Origin: Flagellimonas hadalis
GTDB lineage: Bacteria; Bacteroidota; Bacteroidia; Flavobacteriales; Flavobacteriaceae
Direction: 5' to 3'
NCBI RefSeq assembly: GCF_007785775.2
Contig: NZ_VNIK02000004.1
Coordinates: 204,914-268,913, forward strand
DNA: 64,000 bases
Below, piece after piece: positions 44,192 through 52,541 of this stretch. Under the pieces are notes generated by a model, which saw only the letters and a list, made by a program, of their open reading frames with translations, did not search any database and was not told where the DNA came from. Every line of letters starts with the position of its first letter. Position 1 is the first letter of the stretch. The translations under genes were made by a program, and so were the position numbers.

Positions 44192-44929
44192 ATGAAAAAA
44201 ATCCAAATCTTGATCGGGGCCATCATCCTTGGCCTGGCCATTTCCTGTAATTTCACCGAAGAGATCCATTTGAAGGAAGATGGTTCGGGCAAACTGTCCA
44301 TCAATTTTGATGGGTCGGAACTGATGCAAATGGCAGGGGAAGAAATGGCAAAGACCAACGAAAAGGCTGTGGATTCCATCATCTCCTTCAAGGAACTGTT
44401 GGAAGAACGTAAGGACAGTATTGCCCAATTGTCGCCGGAAGAGCAGGCCAAGTTGAAGCGTTTGGAGCCTTTCGACCTTCGAATGGTGATGAACCCGGAC
44501 GAAAAGGTGATGACCTTTGACCTGTTCAGTGACTTTTCCGACATCAGCGAGATGAACGATGCCTTCAACACCTTTCAAGAGGCCAGCCTGATGGGTTCCA
44601 ACAAGACCCAACAGCCAACGCCCGTCCCTGCATCGGAACAATCCACCGAGGTGAACTACACATTTGCCAAGAACAAGTTTACCCGCACGGCCAAAATCGT
44701 GGACCAAGCACTTTTCCAGCAGAGCATGGACAGCTTGCAGGGCGCGGAGATGTTCCTTTCGGGATCAACCTATACGCTCAAATACCATTTCCCCAAAAGG
44801 GTAAAATCCACCACCTTGGAGGAGGCTACCTTCAGTGTCGACGGGAAAACTTTGATCTATGAGGTCAGTTTCCTGGAGCTGATGAAGAACCCTTCCTTGC
44901 TAGATCTTGAGGTGGAGTTGGAGGACTAG
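44192..44929 (+). CDS. Flavobacterial lipoprotein of unknown function
   Basis: 245 aa. Lipobox GLAISC (Cys19), then a soluble mostly beta/helical region: EEIHLKEDGSGKLSINFDGSELM near the N-terminus and TLKYHFPKRVKSTTLEEATFSVDGKTLIYEVSF near the C-terminus. I do not recognise a named family. Likely cotranscribed with the Pmp3 gene. Confidence 0.75.
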   Translation: MKKIQILIGAIILGLAISCNFTEEIHLKEDGSGKLSINFDGSELMQMAGEEMAKTNEKAVDSIISFKELLEERKDSIAQLSPEEQAKLKRLEPFDLRMVMNPDEKVMTFDLFSDFSDISEMNDAFNTFQEASLMGSNKTQQPTPVPASEQSTEVNYTFAKNKFTRTAKIVDQALFQQSMDSLQGAEMFLSGSTYTLKYHFPKRVKSTTLEEATFSVDGKTLIYEVSFLELMKNPSLLDLEVELED

Positions 44930-44949
44930 TTTTCCTCCACAGGGCTTCG

Positions 44950-44957
44950 TATCTTTG
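44950..44957 (+). promoter_or_regulatory. Possible lipB -7 box
   Basis: TATCTTTG fits TANNTTTG but ends only 4 nt before the lipB ATG, so the transcript would be leaderless. Confidence 0.3.
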
Positions 44958-44961
44958 TGGG

Positions 44962-45678
44962 ATGAACAAGAAAGTTGCCCTACAGGACCTCGGCCATAAG
45001 GATTATAAGGAAACCTGGGATTACCAAGAGACCCTCTTCAAGGACATTGTGGACACCAAGATCCGAAACCGACGAGAGGCTGCCGGACTGGAGACCCCGA
45101 ACCATTTTCTGTTCGTGGAGCACCCACACGTCTATACGTTGGGCAAGAGTGGGGACATGGGCAATTTGTTAGTGGACGAAAAGGCCCTGGAGGCCAAGGG
45201 TGCCACGTTTTACAAGATCAACAGGGGAGGGGACATTACCTACCACGGCCCCGGGCAGATTGTGGGCTACCCCATTCTGGACCTCGACAACTTTTTTACG
45301 GACATCCATAAATATTTGCGGTTTTTGGAGGAAATGGTGATCCTGACCCTTGCGGAATATGGCCTGAAGGCTGAACGTTCCGAAGGGGAGACTGGGGTGT
45401 GGCTGGATGTGGGCACTCCCTTTGCCCGAAAGATCTGCGCCATGGGCGTGCGTGCGAGCCGCTGGGTGACCATGCACGGTTTTGCCCTCAACGTGAACGC
45501 CGACCTGGGCTATTTTGACCTGATGATCCCCTGCGGCATCAGGGATAAGGCCGTGACCTCACTGAATGTGGAACTGGGCCAGAAAGAGGTGAATGTCGAG
45601 GAAGTAAAAGCCAAGCTGCTAAAGCACTTTTCCACTCTTTTTGAAGCGGAACTGGTCAGGGAGAAGGCGGGAGTTTAG
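44962..45678 (+). CDS. lipB: Octanoyl-[acyl-carrier-protein]--protein N-octanoyltransferase
   Basis: 238 aa. Transfers octanoate from ACP to lipoyl domains. BPL/LplA fold with NRGGDITYHGPGQIVGYPILDL (about residues 86-107) and the catalytic Lys/Cys region: ARKICAMGVRASRWVTMHGFALNVN and MIPCGIRDKAVTSL. Length normal. Confidence 0.96.
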   Translation: MNKKVALQDLGHKDYKETWDYQETLFKDIVDTKIRNRREAAGLETPNHFLFVEHPHVYTLGKSGDMGNLLVDEKALEAKGATFYKINRGGDITYHGPGQIVGYPILDLDNFFTDIHKYLRFLEEMVILTLAEYGLKAERSEGETGVWLDVGTPFARKICAMGVRASRWVTMHGFALNVNADLGYFDLMIPCGIRDKAVTSLNVELGQKEVNVEEVKAKLLKHFSTLFEAELVREKAGV

Positions 45679-45909
45679 TTTTCTTATCTACTTTTTATCC
45701 ATTTGTCAATTGATGGAGACATTTTATTTTTTTCTAGCTTAACTTCACTTATCTGTCGCTAAAGTGCCATTAAAACGACGTTTGGCTTAGTAATTGGGCC
45801 GTTATATTGAAACCCCACGTTCATTGGCACACTTGGTTTTTTTTAGCACACAGATCCAACTCAAAAAAACCAATAGGATTAAACTTGCCACGTTCGAATG
45901 AAGGACATC

Positions 45910-45944
45910 TTTACAAAATCTTTATAACTGCATCATTAATTTTG
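45910..45944 (+). promoter_or_regulatory. KdpE-like direct repeat and -7 box ahead of the sensor kinase gene
   Basis: TTTACA-AAATC-TTTATA (45910-45926) has the hexamer-N5-hexamer form known for E. coli KdpE sites, and TAATTTTG (45937-45944) follows 10 nt on. The GTG start of the kinase is at 45955. Confidence 0.55.
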
Positions 45945-45954
45945 TACAAAAAAT

Positions 45955-47036
45955 GTGGAATTACTGAGAACAAGAAAATACAGCAAGAAAAATCAGTACA
46001 TAATATGTGTTCTGCTTATTGTGTTGACTTCAATTCTATGTTTTTTTTCGATAGACATTGTTGGTTATAAAGCGGTCGCCCTTATCTTGCTCTTGGTAGT
46101 GTCCGTCAATGCCATATTATTTGATATTTTCCCAGTACTGCTTTCTTCACTATTGAGTGCATTGATTTGGAATTTTTTTTTCATTCCCCCCACATTCACA
46201 TTACATATTGGAACTGCCGAAGATGCACTGTTGTTTTTGATGTACTTTGTTATTGCCATTATAAATGCAGTTCTAACCTATCAAATCCGAAAATTTGAAC
46301 AAAAAGAAAGAGACCAAGAAGAAAAGGAAAAATCCATAAAACTCTATAATACCTTACTCAATTCACTTTCTCACGAATTGAGAACGCCCATTTCTACAAT
46401 AATTGGTTCAATTGACACTATTAAGGAAAACCAGACCCAGCTTTCTGAAAACAATCGGAATGAATTGTATGGGAAATTGAGATTGCCAGTTTTCGATTAA
46501 ATAGACAGGTCGAAAACCTTTTGGGAATGAGCAGGCTTGAAGCAGGATTTATTCAGCCAAAAATGGATTGGTGCGATTTAAATGAACTTGTGTTTTCTGC
46601 CATCAAGGATAATGAAAATGATGCACAACATCACAAGATTGTATTCCTGCAAAAAGAAAATATGCCGTTGGTGAAAATCGATAGTGGCCTAACGGAGCAA
46701 ATTCTTTTTAACCTCATACACAATGCACTTCAGCATACCCCTAAAAATTCAACCATCACCATTCAATTGGACCATAATCTGACCCATTGTTTTATGGAAG
46801 TATCTGACAATGGTAAAGGGTTTCCAAAAAATGAAATTGATTTTGTTTTTGACAAATTCTATCGCCTCAACCAAACTGCCACGGGCGGAACAGGCTTAGG
46901 GCTTTCTATAGTAAAAGGATTTACAGAAGCAATGAACGGTAAAATTTTTTTAGACAATCTAAAAGAAGGTGGCGCCAAGTTTACAATCAAAATTCCATGC
47001 GAATTTTCTAAAAACACCAATTTGGAAAATGAATAA
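45955..47036 (+). pseudogene. KdpD-like sensor histidine kinase, broken by a -1 frameshift
   Basis: Two frames make one protein of about 360 aa. The first part (45955-46500, GTG start) has four membrane helices (DUF4118-like: YIICVLLIVLTSILCFF, FIPPTFTLHIGTAEDALLF) and a HisKA with SHELRTPISTIIGSID. The second continues (after frame change near 46470) EIEIASFRLNRQVENLLGMSRLEAGFI, then N box NLIHNALQHT, G1 DNGKGF and G2 GTGLGLSI. At TAT-GGG-AAA one G is missing relative to an intact TAT-GGG-GAA. It may be a true mutation or a homopolymer sequencing error. The Usp-like and N-terminal KdpD domains are absent. It overlaps the regulator gene by 8 nt. Confidence 0.75.
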
Positions 47037-47706
47037 AGCAGAAATACTGATCATAGATGATGAACCGCAAATCAGAAAATTGCTTCAGATAAACTTGGAG
47101 AGCAATGATTATAAGGTAGTTCAGGCAAGTACGGGAAAAGAAGGTTTGATGTTATCGGCCAGCCATCCACCTGATTTAATTTTGCTCGATATTGGATTGC
47201 CGGATAAAAGTGGTCATGAAATTTTACAAGAACTACGGGAATGGTATAACAGACCCATCATCATACTTTCGGTTCAGGACAATGAAACTGATATTGTTTC
47301 GGCCCTGGACAATGGCGCGACCGACTATTTGACCAAGCCTTTCCGCACAGGCGAACTGTTGGCAAGAATTCGTTCAGCAGTCAAAAGAAGTCAGAATACC
47401 GAAAATAGCCCGGTCATTTCTTGTGGGAACATTGAAATTGATTTGGTCGCCCGAATTGTAAAACGAAGCAATGAAGCCATAAAACTTACCTCTACCGAAT
47501 ATAATTTATTGGCTTTATTCGCCAAAAATGAAGGTAAGGTCCTCACACATCAATATCTTTTGAAAGAGATCTGGGGTTACAGCTATCAAACCGAAACACA
47601 ATATTTACGGGTTTTTGTTGGCACCCTGCGCAAGAAGATTGAAGAAAACCCCAATAATCCACAACACATCATCACGGAAAGCGGTGTTGGTTATCGCTTT
47701 CAATAG
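47029..47706 (+). CDS. KdpE-like response regulator (OmpR/PhoB family)
   Basis: 225 aa from the ATG at 47029 (MNKAEILIIDDEPQIRKLLQ). Receiver domain with the acidic pocket IIDDEP, phosphoacceptor Asp in LILLDIGLPD, and YLTKPF. The OmpR-type winged helix is at about 128-225 (STEYNLLALFAKNEGKVLTHQYLLKEIWGYS). The closest familiar protein is KdpE. Works with the broken kinase gene; next genes encode Trk potassium uptake. Confidence 0.92.
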   Translation: MNKAEILIIDDEPQIRKLLQINLESNDYKVVQASTGKEGLMLSASHPPDLILLDIGLPDKSGHEILQELREWYNRPIIILSVQDNETDIVSALDNGATDYLTKPFRTGELLARIRSAVKRSQNTENSPVISCGNIEIDLVARIVKRSNEAIKLTSTEYNLLALFAKNEGKVLTHQYLLKEIWGYSYQTETQYLRVFVGTLRKKIEENPNNPQHIITESGVGYRFQ

Positions 47707-47708
47707 TC

Positions 47709-47725
47709 TTTATAAAATCTTTACG
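47709..47725 (+). promoter_or_regulatory. Second KdpE-like direct repeat, ahead of the Trk operon
   Basis: TTTATA-AAATC-TTTACG, the same spacer sequence AAATC and layout as the site at 45910, immediately after the regulator stop codon and 73 nt before the small membrane protein gene. Confidence 0.5.
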
Positions 47726-47797
47726 TAGACCTACCAATCCTTGATTTTTTGCTTATCGCTCCCGTCTGACCTTTGTATTGTAAAAAAATAAAAAGGG

Positions 47798-47959
47798 ATG
47801 AAATGGGGTTTTTTCTGTGATGAAAACGAAAGCAGGCCTTATAAATCTGTTCAAGATTGGTATAAGGAAACCAAACATCTGATCATCCCCACAATTGTGA
47901 TGATGGTTTTGGGAGTTGCCAGTTATCTCTATTTCCAATTTTTCCATTTCCAAAGTTGA
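47798..47959 (+). CDS. Small single-pass membrane protein leading the Trk operon
   Basis: 53 aa: MKWGFFCDENESRPYKSVQD, WYKETKHLIIPTIVMMVLGV, ASYLYFQFFHFQS. One membrane helix near residues 28-48. It starts the transcript ahead of the TrkH gene. No family recognised; a regulatory or accessory peptide, like KdpF in the Kdp complex, is a speculative idea. Confidence 0.55.
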   Translation: MKWGFFCDENESRPYKSVQDWYKETKHLIIPTIVMMVLGVASYLYFQFFHFQS

Positions 47960-47965
47960 TAACAT

Positions 47966-48316
47966 ATGAATGGTGAATTCCCAATTACGAAGAAAATGGC
48001 AGATGTGATTGTTCAGGTTTCCTTTGATGTCGTTGAATTTTCAAGACTGTATGAGCAAGACCATCCTCGCAGCGCAAAGAATATGTTTCGGTGCAATGAA
48101 GAAGTGAAAAAAGGTCTGAAATGGTTCTTGAGTGCACAAAACCCAACGGAATTTCAAGAAAAGGTATCCAATTATATAGAAGCCGTGAAATTGACCAAAC
48201 AACTCTACGAAGACATCCAAATACCCATTGAGGGCAAGGAGAAAATAATTGCTCAGCTTTCCAATCTTCAAACGCACCTGGCCAAACTTATAGAAGAAGC
48301 CTCCATCAATCATTAA
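47966..48316 (+). CDS. Small helical protein of unknown function
   Basis: 116 aa, all-helical: a central FSRLYEQDHPRSAKNMFRCNEEVKKGLKWFLSAQNPTEF and amphipathic ends. No signal or membrane helix. Sits 6 nt after the small membrane gene and 23 nt before trkH; no known family recognised. Confidence 0.6.
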   Translation: MNGEFPITKKMADVIVQVSFDVVEFSRLYEQDHPRSAKNMFRCNEEVKKGLKWFLSAQNPTEFQEKVSNYIEAVKLTKQLYEDIQIPIEGKEKIIAQLSNLQTHLAKLIEEASINH

Positions 48317-48339
48317 CTATTGCCCGAACCATTTGAACT

Positions 48340-49899
48340 ATGTACAAAACTTTTATAAAACAGCTAGCAAGCCTTCAGATTATTTTGGGATTGGTAATGC
48401 TGGTCCCATCCATACTTGCCATCATTTACCAAGAGTGGTATTCGCTGATAGGTTTCCTTATTGCAGGAGCATTCACCGCATTATTGGGGTATTTGGTTTA
48501 CAGACTTTTTGAAAATACAGAAGAGCCCAAAGAAAAACACTCGCTCGCCATAGCCGCCATAGGTTGGCTGATGATAATGGTTTTCGGAGCTATTCCTTAT
48601 TACATTATCGCTCTTATCACTCCTATAGAAGTAATGCAACAGTTTGTGCCTACTGGAATGGATTATACCTCAAGTTTATTGAATTTCAGGAACCCTTTGC
48701 ACTGTCTTTTTGAAAGTACCAGTGCCTTTACCACCACAGGTCTGACGATGGCCTATAATGAACCTTCGGTGGGTAAGGCAATTTTGTTCTATCGGTCTTT
48801 TTCGCAATGGGTCGGGGGCGCAGGATTTATAGTCATGGCATTGGCAATTTTTAGACACCTGCCTGGTCAAGGAGCCATGCAACTTTACGGTTCAGAAGCC
48901 AGTGGCACTAAATTGCGAACGAATGTCATTGAAACTGCACGAGCGATTTGGAAAGTATATGTGGTAGTAACTTTCTCAATGTTTGTTTACATTGCCATTG
49001 GCACCTACTTCATATTGCCCAACTACCCCTTATCCGAAAACATTTTTGATGCCATCAACCACGCTATGACAGGCCAGTCCACTGGCGGGTTCAGTACCCT
49101 TGATGATAGTATTGCTGGGTATCAATCCGCCAAAATGGATATATTGTTTATCCTGCCTATGCTCTTGGGTGGATTCTCCATTCCGTTCTTTTATAGGTTT
49201 CTGTTCCAACGAAAATTGGATGAACTATGGAAAGACATTCAAACCCGTGCCATGATCATTGCTTCCATAGTCGGTGGTGTGGTGTTATCTCTATTTTTAA
49301 TGAACTCCGAATTGGTTTCAAACCCGTTCAGGGAAGGGATGTTTCAGTTTGTCAGTGCATTGACGACCACAGGTTGGCAAACCTCCAACATTGGTGGGTG
49401 GGACGATTTGTCCGTATTGTTTATCGTGGCTTGTGCAATGATTGTTGGAGGGTCCGCCGGTGGAACTGTTGGAGGGATTAAAATCATTAGGGCATTATTG
49501 CTACAAAAAGGATTAAAATGGCATATCAACAAACTGTTTTTATCCAAAAGCACCATAAAGTCAGTGCGTTTTGACAATAAAACATTGCTTCCTGAAGAAA
49601 TGAGTTCGGAATTATCCAGAGCGGGAATCTTCACACTCATGTACATCTTGTTTGTCTTTGTGTCCACATTATTTACCGTGTATTTTATGCCGGGAGACTT
49701 CACCTTGGCAGATGCCATTTTTGAATCAGCTTCCGCACAAGGTACTGTTGGGTTAAGTTCAGGTATCACAGACCCGAGCATGGATCCAATTCTAGAAGGT
49801 ATTTACATCATACAAATGTGGGCAGGAAGAATAGAAATCATACCCATTTTGGTTTTATTGAGAGTCCTGTTTTATGGCACGAAACCAAAAATTGTTTAA
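48340..49899 (+). CDS. trkH: TrkH-family potassium uptake protein
   Basis: 519 aa, about 10 transmembrane segments with repeated pore loops (TSAFTTTGLTMAY, HAMTGQSTGGFSTLDD, SALTTTGWQTSNI, SASAQGTVGLSSGITD). The second half has VGGSAGGTVGGIKIIR, the TrkH signature. Forms the potassium channel-like transporter with the TrkA protein encoded next. Confidence 0.95.
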   Translation: MYKTFIKQLASLQIILGLVMLVPSILAIIYQEWYSLIGFLIAGAFTALLGYLVYRLFENTEEPKEKHSLAIAAIGWLMIMVFGAIPYYIIALITPIEVMQQFVPTGMDYTSSLLNFRNPLHCLFESTSAFTTTGLTMAYNEPSVGKAILFYRSFSQWVGGAGFIVMALAIFRHLPGQGAMQLYGSEASGTKLRTNVIETARAIWKVYVVVTFSMFVYIAIGTYFILPNYPLSENIFDAINHAMTGQSTGGFSTLDDSIAGYQSAKMDILFILPMLLGGFSIPFFYRFLFQRKLDELWKDIQTRAMIIASIVGGVVLSLFLMNSELVSNPFREGMFQFVSALTTTGWQTSNIGGWDDLSVLFIVACAMIVGGSAGGTVGGIKIIRALLLQKGLKWHINKLFLSKSTIKSVRFDNKTLLPEEMSSELSRAGIFTLMYILFVFVSTLFTVYFMPGDFTLADAIFESASAQGTVGLSSGITDPSMDPILEGIYIIQMWAGRIEIIPILVLLRVLFYGTKPKIV

Positions 49900-49923
49900 C
49901 AGATAAAGATAAAAAGTAAAATT

Positions 49924-50592
49924 ATGCACATCATCATTATTGGTTCGGGAAGAACCGGAAAACATGTCATCGAAGCAGCCGTTAAAGACAATCACGATGT
50001 TTTTGTGATTGAAAAAAACAAAGAAACAGCCGATAGGGTCGCTTCTAATTTTGACTGTGTGGTTATCCACGCAGATGCGACCAGTATTGAGGCCCTAAAA
50101 GAAGCCAATGCAGAAAAAGCGGATGCCATCATTGTCACCACTAATGATGATGCGGTAAATTCTTTGGTTATTTTGTTGGCGAAGCAATTGGGTGTCAATC
50201 GTTTGGTGTGTTCTGTCAACAATGAAGAACATTTATCAGTTTTTGAACAACTGGGGACCGATACAGTGGAGAGCCCTTATCGATTGAACGGAAGATACCT
50301 TTACAGAGCAGTTCAGGGACCCAATGTAAAAGAGTTTTTAGACCTGGGAGATGGTTATGAATTAATGGAAATGGGGGTGGAAAAAGATTCTAAAATTGCC
50401 GACAGGTTGATCAAGGAGTTGAACAAACAAAGAATTTTACCATCCGATTCACGCATTATTTTGATTAAAAGAAACAATCAAATCATCATTCCCGAAGGCG
50501 AAACCAAAATAGAAATATCGGACATTGTTGTGGTGCTATCACAACGTAAAAAAGTAACAGAAGTATCAAATCTGTTTGGGAAGCAAAATTAA
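49924..50592 (+). CDS. trkA: TrkA-family NAD-binding regulatory protein
   Basis: 222 aa. RCK N-terminal Rossmann domain [21 protein letters not shown] with GxGxxG and acidic residue at the end of strand 2, VSSNFDC... then RCK-C domain ending in [23 protein letters not shown]. Single RCK pair (KtrA length), so it is cytoplasmic gating partner of TrkH. Confidence 0.94.
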   Translation: MHIIIIGSGRTGKHVIEAAVKDNHDVFVIEKNKETADRVASNFDCVVIHADATSIEALKEANAEKADAIIVTTNDDAVNSLVILLAKQLGVNRLVCSVNNEEHLSVFEQLGTDTVESPYRLNGRYLYRAVQGPNVKEFLDLGDGYELMEMGVEKDSKIADRLIKELNKQRILPSDSRIILIKRNNQIIIPEGETKIEISDIVVVLSQRKKVTEVSNLFGKQN

Positions 50593-50603
50593 AACCATGG
50601 TAG

Positions 50604-51716
50604 ATGAAACAGATTTGGCGGTTCCATATACTTGTCGCGCTGCTATTTTATAATTCAAGCATATCGGCACAAGTTGATAGCACCTGGCAGCAAAAACCAC
50701 AATTGGGCATTTCGGGTTTTGCAGATATTTTTTATGTCTATGATTCTAATGAAACACAAGGCACAGAACGGCAACCATTTTTGTTCAACCATAACCGACA
50801 TAATGAGTTCAATTTGAATTTGGGACTTGTAAAATTGGAAGTAGGGCATTCAAAATACCGGGCCAACTTTGCCTTGCAAACTGGGACGTATGCCAACGAC
50901 AATTATGCTGCAGAGCCAGGTGTTTTGAAAAATATCTTTGAAGCGAATATTGGCATTTCACTGAATATGAAAAATAATCTCTGGATCGATGCAGGCGTTT
51001 TGCCATCCCACATTGGTTTTGAAAGTGCCATTTCAATGGACAATATGACGTTGACCCGCTCACTTTTGGCTGAAAACTCACCTTATTTTTTAACAGGGGC
51101 AAAACTGACCTTTAACCCAAATGACAAATGGGAAATAGCAGCATTGATTGTGAATGGTTGGCAACGTATTCAACGATTGGAAGGCAATTCATTACCATCA
51201 TTTGGAACACAAGTGAACTACAGCCCAACGGATAAAGTCATTTTAAATTGGAGCACATTTATTGGAACTGACGACCCAGATACCACAAGAAGAATGCGAT
51301 ATTTCAATAATTTTTACGGTCAATTCCAACTAACCGAAAAGTTTGGTTTAATAGCAGGTTTTGACATTGGAACTCAACAGAGAACAAAAAACAGTACCGT
51401 TTACGACTTTTGGTTGAGCCCTGTCATTATTGGACAATATACTATTGGCAACAATTGGAGAACCGCTATCAGAGCAGAATACTATCAAGATAAAACAGGA
51501 ATCATAATCCCTACAGAAACTATGAACGGTTTCCAAACCACTGGAGTTTCCTTGAATATCGACTATGCGCCAAACCACAACATCGTTTGCCGCTTAGAAG
51601 GGCGATGGCTTAACAGTCAGGACGATATTTTTGAGACCAAAAGCAATATGACAAACAATAATTTCATTATCGGAACATCGATAGCCATAAAATTTGCGGA
51701 ATCAGTAAACAAATAA
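50604..51716 (+). CDS. Outer membrane barrel protein (porin-like, Kdp-locus type)
   Basis: 370 aa. Signal peptide (LVALLFYNSSISAQ), then repeated beta strands with GFADIFYVYD, FNHNRHNEFNLNLGLVKLE, GVLPSHIGFESAISMDNMTLTRSL. Bacteroidota porin-like proteins of this type often accompany kdp genes. Last gene of the potassium module. May ease ion entry across the outer membrane; inferred. Confidence 0.82.
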   Translation: MKQIWRFHILVALLFYNSSISAQVDSTWQQKPQLGISGFADIFYVYDSNETQGTERQPFLFNHNRHNEFNLNLGLVKLEVGHSKYRANFALQTGTYANDNYAAEPGVLKNIFEANIGISLNMKNNLWIDAGVLPSHIGFESAISMDNMTLTRSLLAENSPYFLTGAKLTFNPNDKWEIAALIVNGWQRIQRLEGNSLPSFGTQVNYSPTDKVILNWSTFIGTDDPDTTRRMRYFNNFYGQFQLTEKFGLIAGFDIGTQQRTKNSTVYDFWLSPVIIGQYTIGNNWRTAIRAEYYQDKTGIIIPTETMNGFQTTGVSLNIDYAPNHNIVCRLEGRWLNSQDDIFETKSNMTNNNFIIGTSIAIKFAESVNK

Positions 51717-51782
51717 TCCAAGCTAAAGCCATCACCCCGGATTATGCTTATACTTAACCGATAAATGCTCTACCATAAAAAC

Positions 51783-51814
51783 AAAAAAACCGAGGCTCGC
51801 ACCCCGGTTTTTTT
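51783..51814. terminator. Bidirectional terminator between convergent genes
   Basis: CCGAGG-N6-CCCCGG-type stem (one mismatch) with A7 before and T7 after on the plus strand, so it can serve both the barrel gene and the TapB-like gene. Confidence 0.65.
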
Positions 51815-51833
51815 GTTTCAATAGTATCGGATG

Positions 51834-52526
51834 TTACCTACTGAGCTGCGTCAGTACAGAACTGCCCATCAGTTTGCCACTTTTGTTATAGGATTCCTGC
51901 TTTACCATGCCCACACCTTCGGCCAGCCATACACGCGATGGCATCGTTTGGTTGGACATCATCATCTTGGTGCGGGTTTCACTATAGATCACGTAACAGT
52001 CAAATGTGCCTGCAGGAGTGGTCACACTTTCCTGTTTTTCCACCTTTCGGTTGATGGTCTCCACGTCCATGTTCATGTTCATCACACCGCCCATTTTCAT
52101 TTTTACGTTCACATTGCTGTCGGGCAGTTCTTGGCCAACGGATAGATTGTTGGGCAGTTCCACATCGGTTCCGGTGATGTCCATTTCCATTTCACCCATT
52201 TGGCTGAGCATCTGCTCGTTCATCAGGGACTTAAAATCAATACGGACCACATTTCCATCACAGGTGATATCGTAATCAGAGGAAAAAGTGTTCCCTTTTT
52301 GATCCGAAATTTCCATGACCATGGTTGCGGAAACGGTATCGCCCGATTCGTTCACATTGGTGACCTTGTAATCCATCTGGCCTTCTTCCTTTCCTTTTTT
52401 GTCATAGTTGGTGTACTGTAGGGAGGTTCCTTCCACCAAAGGGTAATATTGGCTGCAACTGGATTGCGCTACGGTCGTTCCGACCGTAAAGCATAGGGCG
52501 GCAAGCAAGAGAAAATAATGTTTCAT
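51834..52526 (-). CDS. TapB/DUF3108-like secreted protein
   Basis: 230 aa. Signal peptide (YFLLLAALCFTVGTTVAQ) then a DUF3108-like beta fold: YYPLVEGTSLQYTNYDKKGKEEG, ATMVMEISDQKG, PAGTFDCYVIYSETRTKMM, RVWLAEGVGMVKQESY. Role unknown; homologues are extracellular. Follows the OmpA-family gene closely (15 nt) and likely shares its transcript. Confidence 0.8.
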   Translation of the reverse strand: MKHYFLLLAALCFTVGTTVAQSSCSQYYPLVEGTSLQYTNYDKKGKEEGQMDYKVTNVNESGDTVSATMVMEISDQKGNTFSSDYDITCDGNVVRIDFKSLMNEQMLSQMGEMEMDITGTDVELPNNLSVGQELPDSNVNVKMKMGGVMNMNMDVETINRKVEKQESVTTPAGTFDCYVIYSETRTKMMMSNQTMPSRVWLAEGVGMVKQESYNKSGKLMGSSVLTQLSR

Positions 52527-52541
52527 GTTTTGGTTTTTTAT

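Noticed and set aside
45679..45954. Promoter region searched for a transposon end or gene remnant near 45.8 kb
   Set aside because: Only AT-rich sequence with the KdpE-like site; no inverted-repeat ends or coding frame could be defended.
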